Assembly (NCBI GenBank): GCA_036785705.1
Contig: JAWUZG010000970.1
Span: forward strand, 5,717,501-5,781,500
DNA length: 64,000 bases
Origin: Acanthornis magna
Lineage: Eukaryota; Chordata; Aves; Passeriformes; Acanthizidae
Direction of reading: 5' to 3'
Below are positions 12,655 through 25,550 of the stretch, piece after piece. Numbering within the stretch: the first letter of the stretch is position 1; every line of letters starts with the position of its first letter. The notes below the pieces were generated by a model that saw only the letters and a program-made list of their open reading frames with translations, did not search any database and was not told the DNA's origin. The position numbers and the translations under genes were made by a program.

Positions 12655-15600
12655 GTCAGTTACTTTTTCAGTTTCTTTAATTGTGTCTTAAGAATGCAGT
12701 GTATTTAACTTGCTGATTTTGAAGAAGGTGTTGCAGGGGAACAGGTAAGAAGATTTTTTGTTTTGGTGGGTGCAAGATTTTGTTCTGGTTTTAAACAGAG
12801 ATAACAGTTGCATTTGTCCATGCCGAGGGCTAATATTTGGGTTGAAAATAAAAGGACATATTGTATTCGTATGTAACATCATCATGCTTGAACCACTTGA
12901 GATCAGAGTGACAGCACATTTTCACCAGTAAATGAGAATAGAACCCAACCCCAACTAAATGCAGCTTAGTGATAGTCTTCTCACAAAGAGAAGAAATATT
13001 TCCTTGGTTTTGTTTTGTGGATTACTTTCATCAGTGCTATATAATCATATTGATTTTATCAGAAGTGAGTAGATTAATAGTTTCAGATTGCATGTGTGCT
13101 GTAAAGCTTCCTGTCAGTGCTGGGGTCTGTGGTGGCAGTGCTGATGAAGCATAACTAGGGAGAAGTGCTCAATTACCCTTAGTGTTATGAGCACAACACA
13201 GGAAAGGAAAGATGTTCCAAAGTGTTTATAATCTACTCCCAATGCAATCCTAAATTCTAACCCCAAGAACTTGTTGCTTTGCTGGACAGACTTTTTGGCT
13301 CTGAGGTGATTAATTGCAATTTATTATACAGTACCCTTTTATAACAAATTAATGCCTACCATGAGCTGTGCTGATACCACCAAGAAAATAGTTTTGCTAC
13401 ATAAGTATGAACTGATGTATCTGGCATCTTCGTGAGCTGTTATTTAGAGCTCCAATAGAAAGGGACCGGAGAGTGAGAACTACTCCCACACATTTTACAC
13501 AATGTAAAATTTGGCTCATATCAGTGTTTGCAATTTCTGCTCTGAATCAATCCTGTTCTACCAAATGTACTTTTCTCCTTTCTGTGTAACCACAAACCCT
13601 GCGTCCTGACTGCTGGAATGCTTATTAACTCTTTTGCATCTTATGGTCACTTAGCCTTTATTTTCCTCTCTCAGTGTAGAAGAGAGGGAGGTTTAAAGAG
13701 TTACTGAGCTTTGCTCTTCACCAAAGAGAAAAATACTGGGAAGTAAAAGAATCTGTTTCTCTGAGAATGGTAGTTCCTTCCCCAGCTTTCTTGAGATCAG
13801 GAAGATGGTGGGATTTAATAGGCCTGAAGAAGCTTTGAAACCCTGCAGAGATGTTGTATTTTCCCTTTTCTTCCCCTTCCATTTTTCCAAGTCTTCTTGA
13901 CTTGACTTCTTGATTATCCGATGTTGTTGCGGATCCTTCTGTGAACCCAGGCAGCCATCTCTTCTTGGTTTATGTTCAGTCCTGCTTTCAAGTTCATTCT
14001 GCAGCTCTAGAGGCTTTAGATAAAGAAAGGTCAAATTATAGATATTGAAGTATAAAAAGGTAATCTGGTGGATTTATCCCTGTCCTGACATTCACCAAAC
14101 TGTTGATGTGGGCCATTCAGGAGGCTTGCAAGCAGAACTAGCCCTGATAGAGGCTGTCCCATCTTTTTCAGTTCCCTCCAGGATTATTTGTCTCTGTGGT
14201 GGTCACTGACCTAACAAGGCTGTGGCAGAGGCAGTTTGAGAGGAGGTCCAAGCTTTACTTTGTTTCTTGCAATCTCACTTAGCAATGATATTTCTATTCC
14301 GTGGCCACCTCACCTACCCACAGTTCATTCTGAGAAACACTCACTTCAGTTTTGTGTCCCTTTGCAAGTTCTTTGTTGCAGCTGGTGCTTATGTGCTCTA
14401 GGGATGCTGAAAGCTATGAAAATGGTCTATTTATTTTGTTTCCCTGCATTACTGAGCCTGCAACACTTGGGAGGTCAACTAACCTTAAGTATAGAATGAC
14501 CTTTTTATTACTACTCTCCAAAGATACTAAATGAGGACTCCCAGTTCAGCCACTGAATGGGTAAAAAAAAGAAAGAGCATAATGCTCATTATCCAGGAAA
14601 TAGAAAATTGAAAACCTGAAATCTTTGCCTGAATAGCAGATCGGATGGTGGGCATGTACCAAACTCAGCAGAAGGCTATGTGTAAGGATACATGTAGCAG
14701 ATCTATCTGGAGAAAAAGGTCATTTAGGTTCCCCAGTCATCCATTCCCATCTCTTTCTGAATAGAGTTGGGTAAGAGCCTCTTCTGGACTTGACAACCCA
14801 GCATCAAATTACCTGGATGAATCACCATGGAGAAACTGAGTCATCCCATATCCAGACAGAACAGAGCACAGTTGCTTTGCAGAGCCTCAGAACTTTCTCT
14901 ATCAAAACCGTTAAGCTGCTCAGCTGATGCCAACAGTAAAAACATTTAGATTTCAACTGGTGAACACAGCTGTTTCTCTTCCACTTAAGTTGTAAACTGA
15001 AAATTGCCACTTTAAATCAAAGCTTGTGGAACAAACAAAACATAAACTCATATATGACAGTACGATAGATTTTCATTCTATTGCAAGAAATTTCTTGAGA
15101 TTTAAACATTTATCTCTGCATTGTGAGTATACTCAGCCTCTTAATTGACTCTGAAGTCCAGAATGAGGGGGAAAAAAGAGAATTTCTGCATAATTCTCTC
15201 AATTGTGAAATTATCATCAAAGGCCATTGAGGATTTACCTGAAATTTCATCTGTATTCTGTCTTTCAAGCTATTGCATCTTACACATTTTCTTTTTTATT
15301 GGAAGTACAGTAGCAATTACCTTTATCCCTATGTATATTTTAATGACTCACACTCATTAAAAGTCACACTATTGTTCTAAGAGAGCAGTATTTTATTTCT
15401 TGTATATGCATATTTACCTCTTTATTTTTCTATATGTAGTTATGAGACTTTTTACTTTAGAGACTACAGTTAAAATATATTTTAGTGCTTAAACCCATAA
15501 ACATTATGTACTGTATATGTACACACAGGAGGTACAACGTTGCTACTACAAAAGCAGCTTCCCATGGCATGTTGTCAGAAAAAAAACAAGATGTGAAGTG

Positions 15601-15904
15601 ATGGTGTTGCTAATTTATAGAATTAGGTTAAAACTAAGAGCCTTTTTTTACTGTTGTTGAGTAATCAGATTCTGCTTCTGTGGACTGTTTTACTTAATGT
15701 GCGCCTCATAGTAAGAGCTACTCATTGGGTGTAATTGTTAGGGATCCTGAAAAGGCTCATCCTATCCAAATCTTTCATGCAAGCATGCTCAACTGCCTTA
15801 CAGGTGTGTCATGACATTGTCTAAAAGTTGGTTTGAGACAATTAACATTTATTGAAGTGCTCTTTTTGCATCAGCTGTGCCACTGATTTTTTTAAACCTG
15901 TTCA

Positions 15905-16635
15905 TTAATTAAGATACCCAAGATGAGATTCACCACCTAGACATAGGCACCAGATGTGCCTCACAATGTCCCACCTGGCCCCCAGACGTTGCTCCAGACA
16001 GACACATACGGCTTTGACCACAGTCCTGTATAATATCTGCTGCCTTGAGTACCATGTGGCATCTCCAACTGCAACAGACACATGTTTTGGCAGCCGAACC
16101 CTGTGCCTAGAGAGTGATCCAGTTCCAGACTGCAACACCTGAATGTGGGTGTCTGTGCTTCCAGGAGCTGGGTGTTCTCTGGTGCTTGTGCTGAACTGGG
16201 CAACAGGGTCTAGAGAGCAAGGCAGAAACCTGTCTGTTTCCCAGGGGCATCTGTGGGCATTAATGACTCTGATCAGCCCTATTTGGGTCCCCTAATCCTG
16301 CACATGGACACAGGAGTCCCATTTTAGCTCAGCCTTTGGCCTAAGTTACATCATAAATTCATTCCCATGCCTAGGGAACCCATGTTTCAGCTGCATCTCC
16401 TGCTCCTCCCATATGGATCTCTCAAACAAACCCTGGACCTGGTTCAGACCCTCACAAGGTTGCAGGTTGTCAGTGAGACCTCTTACCAGCCCCTGTCTCT
16501 GCCCACTTGTCCCAGACCCTGCAGGATGGCACCCGTCAGTGAGGGCATAGCCTGCGCTGGAGTCTCTTGTGGTTCCCAGTACAACCCCGCCAAGTGTTGT
16601 GTCAACCCCACAAGGGTTGTGTCAGTTGTTTAAAT
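15905..16635. other. Unclassified GC-richer block in intron 2
   Basis: Base composition rises clearly above the surrounding AT-rich intron across about 730 bp. Overlapping 62-88 codon frames occur on both strands, none with recognisable protein motifs. I see no poly-A tail, LTR terminus or target duplication. It could be a decayed transposable element or a conserved intronic element, and I cannot assign it. Confidence 0.4.
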
Positions 16636-19288
16636 GTTAGCATCTGTTGCCACTTGCGAGGCCCTAGTGTATCCTTCCTGGCTTCCAATTGCTGTTCAGC
16701 AAAGCTGGTAGGTCTCTAAGGACCAGTTGTGTTTGCTGTTTGTGGATGTATCACAAATGGCAGTAGATAACTATACTGAATGAATGGTTTTGACTACCCG
16801 ATTTTAATTGCTATCCTGACTCCATAGGTTGCTCTTAAGAGATTTACATTGGTTCTATGACAAGGAGAGACATCCAACTAACACAGACAGTGATAGGTAT
16901 CTTAATCTAGAGTTGGATGATTAAGAAAGGGAGCTTCAATATGTATTACAAATAATGAAATTCAATCTGTGTTTTGCAAAACCTTGTTTTCCCTAGAAAT
17001 TAGTAAGTATCTCATTTATGACCATCTTTAAACCTATCTTATGTCCCCTCTTAGACCACCCTCATTTTTGGGTCTTTTACTTCATCTTGAGATGGATAAA
17101 AGAATCCAGGCAGTAAACAAAAAGTACTGAACTTTAAAATTACTCTGAATGGGTGACACTATTTCTCCTTAGCTGATACTCAGATTTTCTTGGTTGTCTG
17201 TAGAATCTCATACTGAACTGTAGGGGATTCTCGGTACTTGTTAAGCTGCAACATATTATGTGTTCAATACAGCTCTGTCCATACGGGACTCCTTTGATAA
17301 ATAAAAGTGATACCAAGTGATGGCAAGTGTTGTCCCTGGTCGGTATTCCAAAGTAAACCAGACATAGAAAAACATAGTCTAGACTAGTGGGAGGGAGCTT
17401 TTTTTTGTGAGCCAATAAGTGTTTACATTCAGGGGACAGAGTCTGACAAGCATTTGGGACAATCCAGGAGTGTACTTCAGATACTGGATAATCGCTAAGC
17501 CAAATACATGCTATACAATGTACAAACGTACAATGTATTTTGGAACTATGGGAGGGATTTCTCTGCTGATAACCATTCCATCCTGAAATGTGTGTTTAAT
17601 AATTTAACCTATGTCTTAAGGGCCATTTTTCTCAAAACAAGAAGAAATATAGTGTACCATTAAATTTCATCTCAACCTCATTAATTTTCAATCAGGCAAG
17701 ATATCCAGGAAGATGAGGCCCTCTGTTTAATGCTACAAAATTATCTCTGCATGGACAGCCCAGATGCATTTTAACTGATTCCTCACTAAAAAAGAGAGAC
17801 CAGCTGATGCAATGTTTTTCTTTTTTGATTCTGACCATTGATTGTTCCAAATCCAGAGTGCAAACCATTGTCACACTTGAAAGTATTGATTGCCCCTTGG
17901 ATACAAAGTATTATGCCTCTGCACCTTTAGAAACTGTACTAATTGTTTTCTCCCCAGTGCAGTTGAATGTTCAAAGTTATTTCTGACTATTTTTAAAGGA
18001 GACTGGTATAAGTTTCTTCAGGACCCCTTTGGGATAACTGACCATGGGAATAGTTGACATAGCCCAGCTCTAAGATTTAACACATTAATTGAACATGTTG
18101 CAGTTCACAACAAACAGTTCTGGACAGTTTTCTACCCGATCTATTAATACATAGCTTTTATAGATTATTCACAAATGTAGTTATGGGTATGCAGCTATAG
18201 ACATAAACAAAGGCACAAGTAGATGTTCAGAAAGTCTATCTCAACATTACATGTGTATAGATTACTTCTAGCCATAGACTCATAGACTCTTCCTTCCTTT
18301 GCAGACCCCAAATTTTCATTACAACCGTTATTCTGGGCCCTACTTTGAGGACATGAGTATACTTGAAGGATAATGTAGTAAGTGTGAAGGTAGAATGCTT
18401 AGGGAGGGAGAGGTTTACTTATGAGGCAAGGTTGGAATTTTCCTTAAGGTGAGTGCCACATATTTTGTGTTCAGTCCTCATCTGGAAGAGAATCCAATGG
18501 TTCTGTAAAAGGGTTGGTTTAGTGTCTCTGTATGCACAGAGCTTTCTCACCTGCCTACTGGGAATCACTAGTAATATGAGTTAGAGCTCCCTGGTTCTTG
18601 CCTTTAGAGTTTTTTGGTTACTTTTTGATTACTCCAAACCAACTGAGAAGCCTGTTTAATTTGATGCAGTTTACTTCAGTTCAACATGCTACTTAATCAC
18701 TAGAACAACAAAATTCTTACTTTTGAGCCTTCTTAGTGGCTGGGCTACAAATTTGGTGCACTCCTGGAAGATACTCTTATGCCTGAAACCTGTGTTTCCA
18801 GAGAAAGTTGCAAACACAACTTTTTTGAGTGATGCACTAGACAAATATTTCAAAACCCAAATCTCTTAGAGCTTAGGAAGAGAAAAAAAGAAATCTAATT
18901 CTTTAAGAAAAAGATGCCAAAATTTGGGAGACAATTCTAGGGACTGTAAGGAACCTGATAAATGGTAAAGTAGGGTAAGCAGATAGATTCCATATTGAAT
19001 TACAGGTTTGCCCAAGTAGCCTCTTATTTTGTTAAGCTTCTCTTAATGTAATAGTTACTTTCATTCATACTGCAGAGTTCCCTAAAGACCTACTAGTAAA
19101 TAGTACCTAAAGTGTTTATGAACAAAGAGACAGCACTGCTCTACACTGCGACAAGTAAGAGCACATTACAATAAAGAATGTCTTCCAGATGATACAGAAA
19201 ATGTTTTCTTTTCAGCTATTTCCCTGATGTCTTAGCAATGGAATGACAACACTCCACTATTAGAGCTGCATTAATAATTGTCCTTTTA

Positions 19289-19417
19289 CTACTACTACCA
19301 CTACTACTGCTATTATTATTTTTTAAATTTAATTTAATTTTATTACATATTGTTATTACATTATTAATATTTTGTTGTTATTATTATTTAGTTGCTATTA
19401 TTATTTGTTATTAATTA
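19289..19417. repeat. ATT/ACT-rich simple repeat
   Basis: The tract begins with ACT-type triplets, passes through TTTAATT-type sequence and ends in repeated TTATTA units. It is an imperfect trinucleotide-based simple repeat in the intron with no coding content. Confidence 0.8.
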
Positions 19418-21054
19418 CCCTGTGCTCCAGGTTCAATATTTTCAATGCTCTTGCCCCTCACTAAATTGGAGTGATATATTTTTGTTTTGTATGTAATTCA
19501 TGTGCTGACCTTTCCTGGAAAGATGTATTATGTTTACATCCTGCATGTGACATGACAGAAAAATCAAACTTCTGTTCTGACTGGAAAGCTGTAAATTAAT
19601 TATTCCTGGCAAATAGGTCATCCAATTACAACTCTTGTGGAGGCAAGGTAGTCTTTAATTTCTGAGTGGATGCAACAGTTATCTATTGCATCAGGAAGCA
19701 AAAGTTGGTAAGATGAAAATTGTGGATTTTACAGTTTTCATCATTAACTATTTTAGGTCTCATCAGTCTCACATCCAACAGTGCTGTGTCTCTCTCTTTC
19801 TTAATTCCAGTGCTAAGATATTTTTAAATGCTACGAATTGGAAAGAAAACCAAAACTAAACATACCCAAGAATCAATAGTACTGAAAAGGCTTTTAATGC
19901 TGCTGTCAGGGTATGTAAGGCCTGTGGCTGTAGATTGCTAGATCCTGAAACACTGAACCTCCTTATCTCACTGAGTGCATGTGTCTTTACCAGTTTTATT
20001 ATACTGACCTTATAATGAGACCAGAGAGTAGAAAGTGATAGGCTACATTGTTCAAAGCAATGAACTATTGTTTGGGACATTGCTGTGAAGAACTGTGTTG
20101 ACCTTCCCAAAGACAGATGTTGTTTTGGGTCATTGGCATGACTCCCTTGCTCTTATGTAAAGTTAAACAGGATTATGTAATAGCTTTTTGGTAATTTGTA
20201 TATTGAGTATCATCAGGTGAGCTAAGAGCACTGATTTTTGGTGCTGGAGTCTGGTAGAACATGCATACTGTTACCAAACAAACTGGTTGTGAGAAGTTCG
20301 CTATTGAGACTTTCCTCTGGAGTTTCTTGCATATTATGAAACTGACTCATTTTGCTGCCTTATGTAGAACAAATGAAAGAAATTATGAAATTATAAAGGA
20401 AGCACCAGTACTATCTTGGGAAATTTCATTTCAGAGTAACACAACATTGGTGAAAGGACACCTTCCTTTTATTCTCCCTCAAGAAGCTGCATCTAATTTA
20501 ACAAAATTCATGGCTTTAATGAAGATAGTTGGAGCAGTTGTTTCAGAGTCACCAGATGTTTTCATTTGATAGACTAGAAAGTAGAAGGAGTGTACCAATA
20601 AACATCTGAAAGGGGCAACATTGAATATGTGACAATCTTTTTAAAAGTGTTTTTTAGAACCTGTATGTTACTGTTTGCAAGATGTGCATAGTCAGCAATG
20701 CAGTGTTTTCATCTTATGAATTTTAATTAGTCCATTATGTGACAAAAGTGTATCTGTCTTCACTAATAATTAGTTTACGATAGAAAATGCGCAGACCAGA
20801 GGCACATTTTGCAGAATTCACAGGGCTGAGGGCTTTTGATGCTAATTTTTATTTCTGGTATTTTTAGAAAGGTCTAATTTTGTTGCCATTGAAACTGAGA
20901 GATTATCTCCCAAATTCAGTGGCAGCTGGCCCTTGCTCATGGATTTTTTCATGTCACACAACAATTGGTAATGAAGGAAAATTCATATGACTCTATCACG
21001 CTTAGATACTTCAGGGGGTTGTGGCCTGTTAATAACCTAGACTCAGGGAGATGC

Positions 21055-21971
21055 TATTGAATGTTCGGAGGAGGGGCAGAATTTTTCCCCATTCTGTTGC
21101 TAGATAACCAACGACCACATATTTAAGGACCATTTACTCTTTTGTAAGAGACAAAAGATGTTGGCCAGGTGTGGTCAGAGGAGGAGACATCTGGCCACGG
21201 CTTGCTGCCCAGACTTCGGAGAGGCAACAGTGAGCAGAGCTGCTGCCTCCTTTTGGCTGTGACTGCGGAAAAGCCCGGCTCTGCACTGTTTTCTCTACCT
21301 GGTGGATGAGCTTTCGTTTGGGAAAGGAGTACGGAACTCCAATCCCCTTTTCCCCTCCTGGACGGCACATTTTTCCCGGCTGCACTCACAGCTGCTGCTG
21401 CCCAACCCCCCCCCCCACCCCCCCTGCCTCATCCCGCCTGCCAGAACGCACCCCCCACAACTGCAGAGCTCCTGCTACCTTTTGCTGGCTAGCCTGGGTG
21501 AGCCAGTCCTGCCCTCCATCTCCCTGCTCTGACCCGCTGCCCGGTGCTGTCCTGCTGCACGCCATCCCTACTGCCCAGCCTGTCTGCCATTATCCACGTG
21601 CGACCAACCTGACCTCATGCCACAGCGCCCCCTGCAGTTGCGCGGGAGTCATCGCACCTGCCCCGCCCAGCTGGGAGCCCGACAGCGCCCCTGCTGGCTG
21701 TGACCATAACTGCACCAAATGGGAAAGTGCCTGGCATCCCCGGGACATCTGCCACCGGGTTTTTGTTTTTGTTTGTTGTTACTATTGTTGTTGTTGCTTG
21801 TTTGCCTCGTTATAGATATTAGTAAAGAACTGTTATTCCTTTTCCCATATCTTTACCTGAAAGCCCTTGATTCCAAACTTACAATAATTTGGAGGGAAGG
21901 GAGTTCACGTTCTCTATTCTAAGGAAGGTTCCCACCTTCCTTAGCAGACACCTGTCTTTCAAACCAAGACA
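21055..21971 (+). mobile_element. LTR-like repeat copy B, sense
   Basis: The copy opens with a TTTTTCCCCATTCTGTTGC-type segment, has a TATTTAAGG TATA-like box near 21120, then a GC-rich body including a long C run at ~21401-21424. An AGTAAA signal follows near 21822 and the copy ends TCAAACCAAGACA. The same landmarks occur in the same order in copy C and, from mid-element, in copy A. GATGC directly follows the end (21972-21976) and also lies at 21050-21054, a possible 5-bp target duplication. The 169-codon frame at 21306-21815 is a by-product of GC-rich LTR sequence. It is probably a solo LTR, since no internal retroviral genes lie nearby. Confidence 0.72.
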
Positions 21972-23975
21972 GATGCATATTAAAATTATTCTTTTGAATG
22001 ACGCGTCAGAACTCACACCAGCACAAATGGCAAAATATTTACATCATGTTTTACTACTTTGACTTTTTCTTACACATTTCCTTGAGCAGCAGTTGCTGAT
22101 GACACACAACACTAACCAAGCACAACAGATGTAACAGTGGTTTAGGGTAGGAGTTGTAAAACTGCACAACAGTATAGTTATAAACATAGTATTTGAGCAG
22201 TGTGTTTCCCTGACATTTGTGTTGTGCTACTTAGTCCTAGTGACAAAATGACATGTGTATGAGTAAAACTGGACATGAAATCAACTAAGGAGCCTCTCAG
22301 CCTTCCAACTGTGGTTTGCTGTTCCCAGAACATCAGAGATTCTTTAATAACTAAAACTTGTTATTATATGGTCACCTGTTCAGCTGGACCATGATGAAGA
22401 ACCAAGTTGCTGTATTTTTACCACAAGAGCTCAGGCCAAAGAAGTTACGATATAGAAAGATAACTTCTGTGCCTTCATGTGACTTCTCACAGTACCAGGA
22501 ATCCTCCCAGGAGGAGAATGGCATGCGTAAAAGGGGAACTGCCCTCTTGTTTCTGCCAAATGTTTGCTGATCCTCCTCTTCAGACATGAGATCAAGAAAT
22601 TTACTCCTGGGTACAATCTCCTTTCCCCTGTGGAAGCATTGATCACTTAATGCCTTAGTCCATGGAAAGCAGGCAACTTCCATCATCTCACTGCTTACCA
22701 TTCAAGCACAGAAGGAAGTTAGAAAGAAGTCAGCTTCTGCTGTTTTATGTAGCATGAAATAATGTATTGCAGTGATGCATTAGGGTAGTACTTTTTGCTA
22801 AACAGTATTAAGATGTATGCATAATATTTTCTTAAAGGATGCAACATCAAGCTACTACTCCAGAACTTTCTGTTGTTCTATAAGTAATTAAATCTGAGGT
22901 TTAATCCTCAGTTTCTGGCTGTTGTTTTGATATGCAGTTTTGATTCCAAAGCCAGGGAAGAGGTTGCCTTTCCTTGGAGCATCAAATATGGTCCCAAACT
23001 AGTGAAAGGTTGGTGGGCTGGCTGCTCCTTCTCACTTGCTGTTACCCAGCAGCTTTTCAGATACTGCCCTGGTGGGTCTATTCCTGTGCTCAGAATTTAG
23101 TTGGTAAATGGATGTGAGAGCTTTAGGTGACTTGTTTCAGATCAAATTAGTGTAAAAGCAAGCTTCTGTTTGTTGAATCTATAAAGTGAATTCAGTCTGC
23201 TTTCTAGGCCCACTCAGGCATTTTTACCTTCCGAATTATTTCATATTTCCAGGACCTTAAACAGTTGATCTTCTAGTGCACTGCAATTCGAGGGACAGGG
23301 GTGGGGACTGTTGCTCATCCCTTTCTAAAGGCCTACAGTTCCCTTCAGAAAGCTGTGAGAAATGAGTTTCGTGGATGTAATCTGCATTGTAGTGTGGGTA
23401 CTGGTGAGACAGGTGTTTTTTCAGAACCACAATTTGGACTTAACATGGCTGCAGGTAGATTAATTTTAAGCATCAGATAGCCTCTATCAACCTGAATTTC
23501 TTATAATACTCTGTGTCTGAATGCTCAGAGCATTGAAGTTGCTGATGGCATATCCTTTACTGACATCAGAAGTCCTTTGAGTTGTGGAGTTATAGCAGCT
23601 TATACCTTCTGCCTTTTAAAGTATTCACTTTATTCAGATGCACCCTTTAGGTTCTGACTTTCACAGGGAAAATAGGAGAGAAATTCCAAAGCAGTCAGTC
23701 ATATTTTGCCACTGATTTTTCCATATGGTGTAGCTGTGAGAAAATGTGACTGCAAGCTGATACTCCTGTAGTTTCCAACTGCTTAAATAAATAATTTAAA
23801 ATATATTGGTAACTGGTAAATGTGGAGTGTTTCAAAAATCTTCAGGCTATTGAAGGTGTCCTGGACAGCAGCATTTTAGCAATAAAGTATGTGTGTAACA
23901 CGGTTTTCTTTGCAAATCCTATGAATGGTGAAGCTCAATTTGTGGTTCAGTCAGAGATAAAGTAACGAAATACAT
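21972..23975 (+). other. AMPH: Unique intron sequence between two LTR-like copies
   Basis: About 2 kb of AT-rich sequence separates copies B and C. I see no primer-binding site, polypurine tract, or gag-, pol- or env-like frames, so the two copies do not look like the ends of one provirus. Confidence 0.65.
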
Positions 23976-24886
23976 TGGTTTTGAAGGTTGGAGGCTTTTT
24001 CCCATTCTGTTACTAGGAAACCATAACGACCAGGTACTTAAGGACCACTTACTCTTTTGTAAGAGACAAAAGATGTAGCCGGGGTGTGGTGGGGGGAGGG
24101 GAGGGGAGCACCTGGGTGGGTGACTTCACTTGCTTGCTAGATATGGGAGGGGGAACAGTGAAGCTGCTGTCTTCCTTTCACTTCGACCACGAAAAAAGCC
24201 TGGCTCTGCACTGCCTTCTCTTCCTTGCTGGGTGAGCTTTCATTTGGGAAAAGCAGGGATTCTGACCTTCTCTTCCCCTCCTGGAGTGCATGTTTCCCCA
24301 GCTGCACCCAGCCGCTGCTGCGGAGGGGGCCCGGCTGTCGCTGCCCCACGCCCTGCCCGCTGGAGCACGCTACAGTTTCGGCCACAACTGCGGAGTTTCT
24401 CCCACCTTTTGCTGGCTTGTCCGGTTGAGCCAGTCCTGCCGCTCCAGCTGCCTGCTCTAAGCTCTCTGCTGTGCACCACCCTGCTGCCCAGCCTGTCCGC
24501 CATTATCCTCGTGAGACAGAGCTGACCTCGCGCCACAGCACCCCCTGCAGCTGCGTAGGAGTCATTGCACCTGCCCTGCCTGGCCGGGAGCCCGACAGCG
24601 CCCCTGCTGGCTGTGACTGTGACTGCACCAAAGGGGAGGGTGCCTGGCAGCCCAAAGCAGGCTCCCACTGGGTTTCTTCTGGTTTTGTTGTTGTTGCTAC
24701 TGTTGTTGTTGTTTGTTTGCCTTGTTATAAATACTAGTAAAGAACTGTTATTCCTTTTCCCATAACTTTGCCTGAAAGCCCTTGATTTCGAAGTTATAAT
24801 AATTTGGAGGGAAGGGGAGTCATATTCTTTATTCTAAGGGAGGTTCCCACTTTCCTTAACAGACGCCTGTCTTTCAAACCAAGACA
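23976..24886 (+). mobile_element. LTR-like repeat copy C, sense
   Basis: This copy aligns by eye with copy B over its whole length: the CCCATTCTGTTAC opening, the GTACTTAAGGACC TATA-like region, CTCTTTTGTAAGAGACAAAAG, the GC-rich body, the GTT-repeat stretch, the AGTAAA signal near 24734 and the TCAAACCAAGACA end. Many substitutions and small indels separate it from B. No clear target duplication was found. Frames such as 24130-24525 and 24240-24668 are composition artefacts inside the repeat. Confidence 0.7.
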
Positions 24887-25495
24887 ACTGTGTTTTCTCT
24901 GTTCTGAGTTTTTCAAAAGTTGTTGGTATAAGAGAAAGAAAGATAATTTTGATGTATTTGCCAAAGAAACAGTCGAGATTTCACAGTAGACTGCAAGATG
25001 CACTAGTCAAGTAACATTATTTTAGTAGTTACTTGAAAAATGTTAAAATATTAGAATACTTGGTAAGTTGTTTGACAATATAATAAAAAACTTGTGTAAG
25101 AATATGGATTTTCTTCAGGTCTAGACTGGCCTTGTTTGAGTGGAAGCTCACCGTTTTTGATTATACTTCTTTGTGTTTCAGATTAGGCCATAGGCCTGGC
25201 TGACTTGAACTCAGTCTTGGCTGTAAAATATACCTGTCTTTTTTGGGGTGGAATTCTTCTCTGGACAGATTATTGATAAAATAAACACAGAAATTCTAGC
25301 CTAGAGACTACACCATGCCAAGCCTTTTCTGCCAGGCCCTCTTTTCATGTGAACTTCAGCATGCTTGCAACATGTGACACTATTAATCAGATAGCTCCTG
25401 AAATTGCTTTTAGTTGTTGTTTGACATATTGCATGCATGTTTCAAGGCATTTAACATAACTGACATGTGTTTTCACTTCCTTGCTTCTTTTCCAG
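24887..25495 (+). other. AMPH: AMPH intron 2, 3' end
   Basis: This AT-rich intron sequence leads into the exon 3 acceptor, a T/C-rich tract ending in TTTTCCAG. Nothing else was recognised. Confidence 0.8.
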
Positions 25496-25550
25496 GCAGA
25501 GGGTTCCAGACTCCAGAGAGAACTGAGAGGATATTTAGCAGCCATTAAAG
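25496..25550 (+). CDS. AMPH: AMPH exon 3, BAR domain
   Basis: This exon encodes AEGSRLQRELRGYLAAIK plus the first base of a glycine codon, residues ~51-68 of the N-BAR domain. It is 55 nt long, enters at phase 0 and leaves after one base, which is completed by GG at the start of exon 4. The acceptor is CTTTTCCAG and the donor GTGATT. It differs from the human protein only by a Ser for Thr near its start. Confidence 0.96.

Larger units (their letters stand above)
12655..25495 (+). other. AMPH: AMPH intron 2
   Basis: This 12.8-kb intron is mostly unique AT-rich sequence. It holds an unclassified GC-richer block at ~15905-16635, an ATT-rich simple repeat at ~19289-19417, and the two LTR-like copies at ~21055-21971 and ~23976-24886. 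The small open frames on both strands lack family resemblance or splice signals. Confidence 0.8.

Noticed and set aside
20261..20569. 102-codon plus-strand frame in intron 2
   Set aside because: No domain, no family resemblance and no phase-matched splice sites. Expected by chance in a 64-kb window.
21306..21815. 169-codon open frame, Pro/Cys-rich
   Set aside because: It lies wholly inside LTR-like copy B. Similar frames occur in copy C because of GC-rich repeat sequence, and there is no conserved domain.
21972..23975. Internal region of a provirus between copies B and C
   Set aside because: No retroviral gene frames, primer-binding site or polypurine tract, and the two copies are too diverged to be the ends of one recent insertion.
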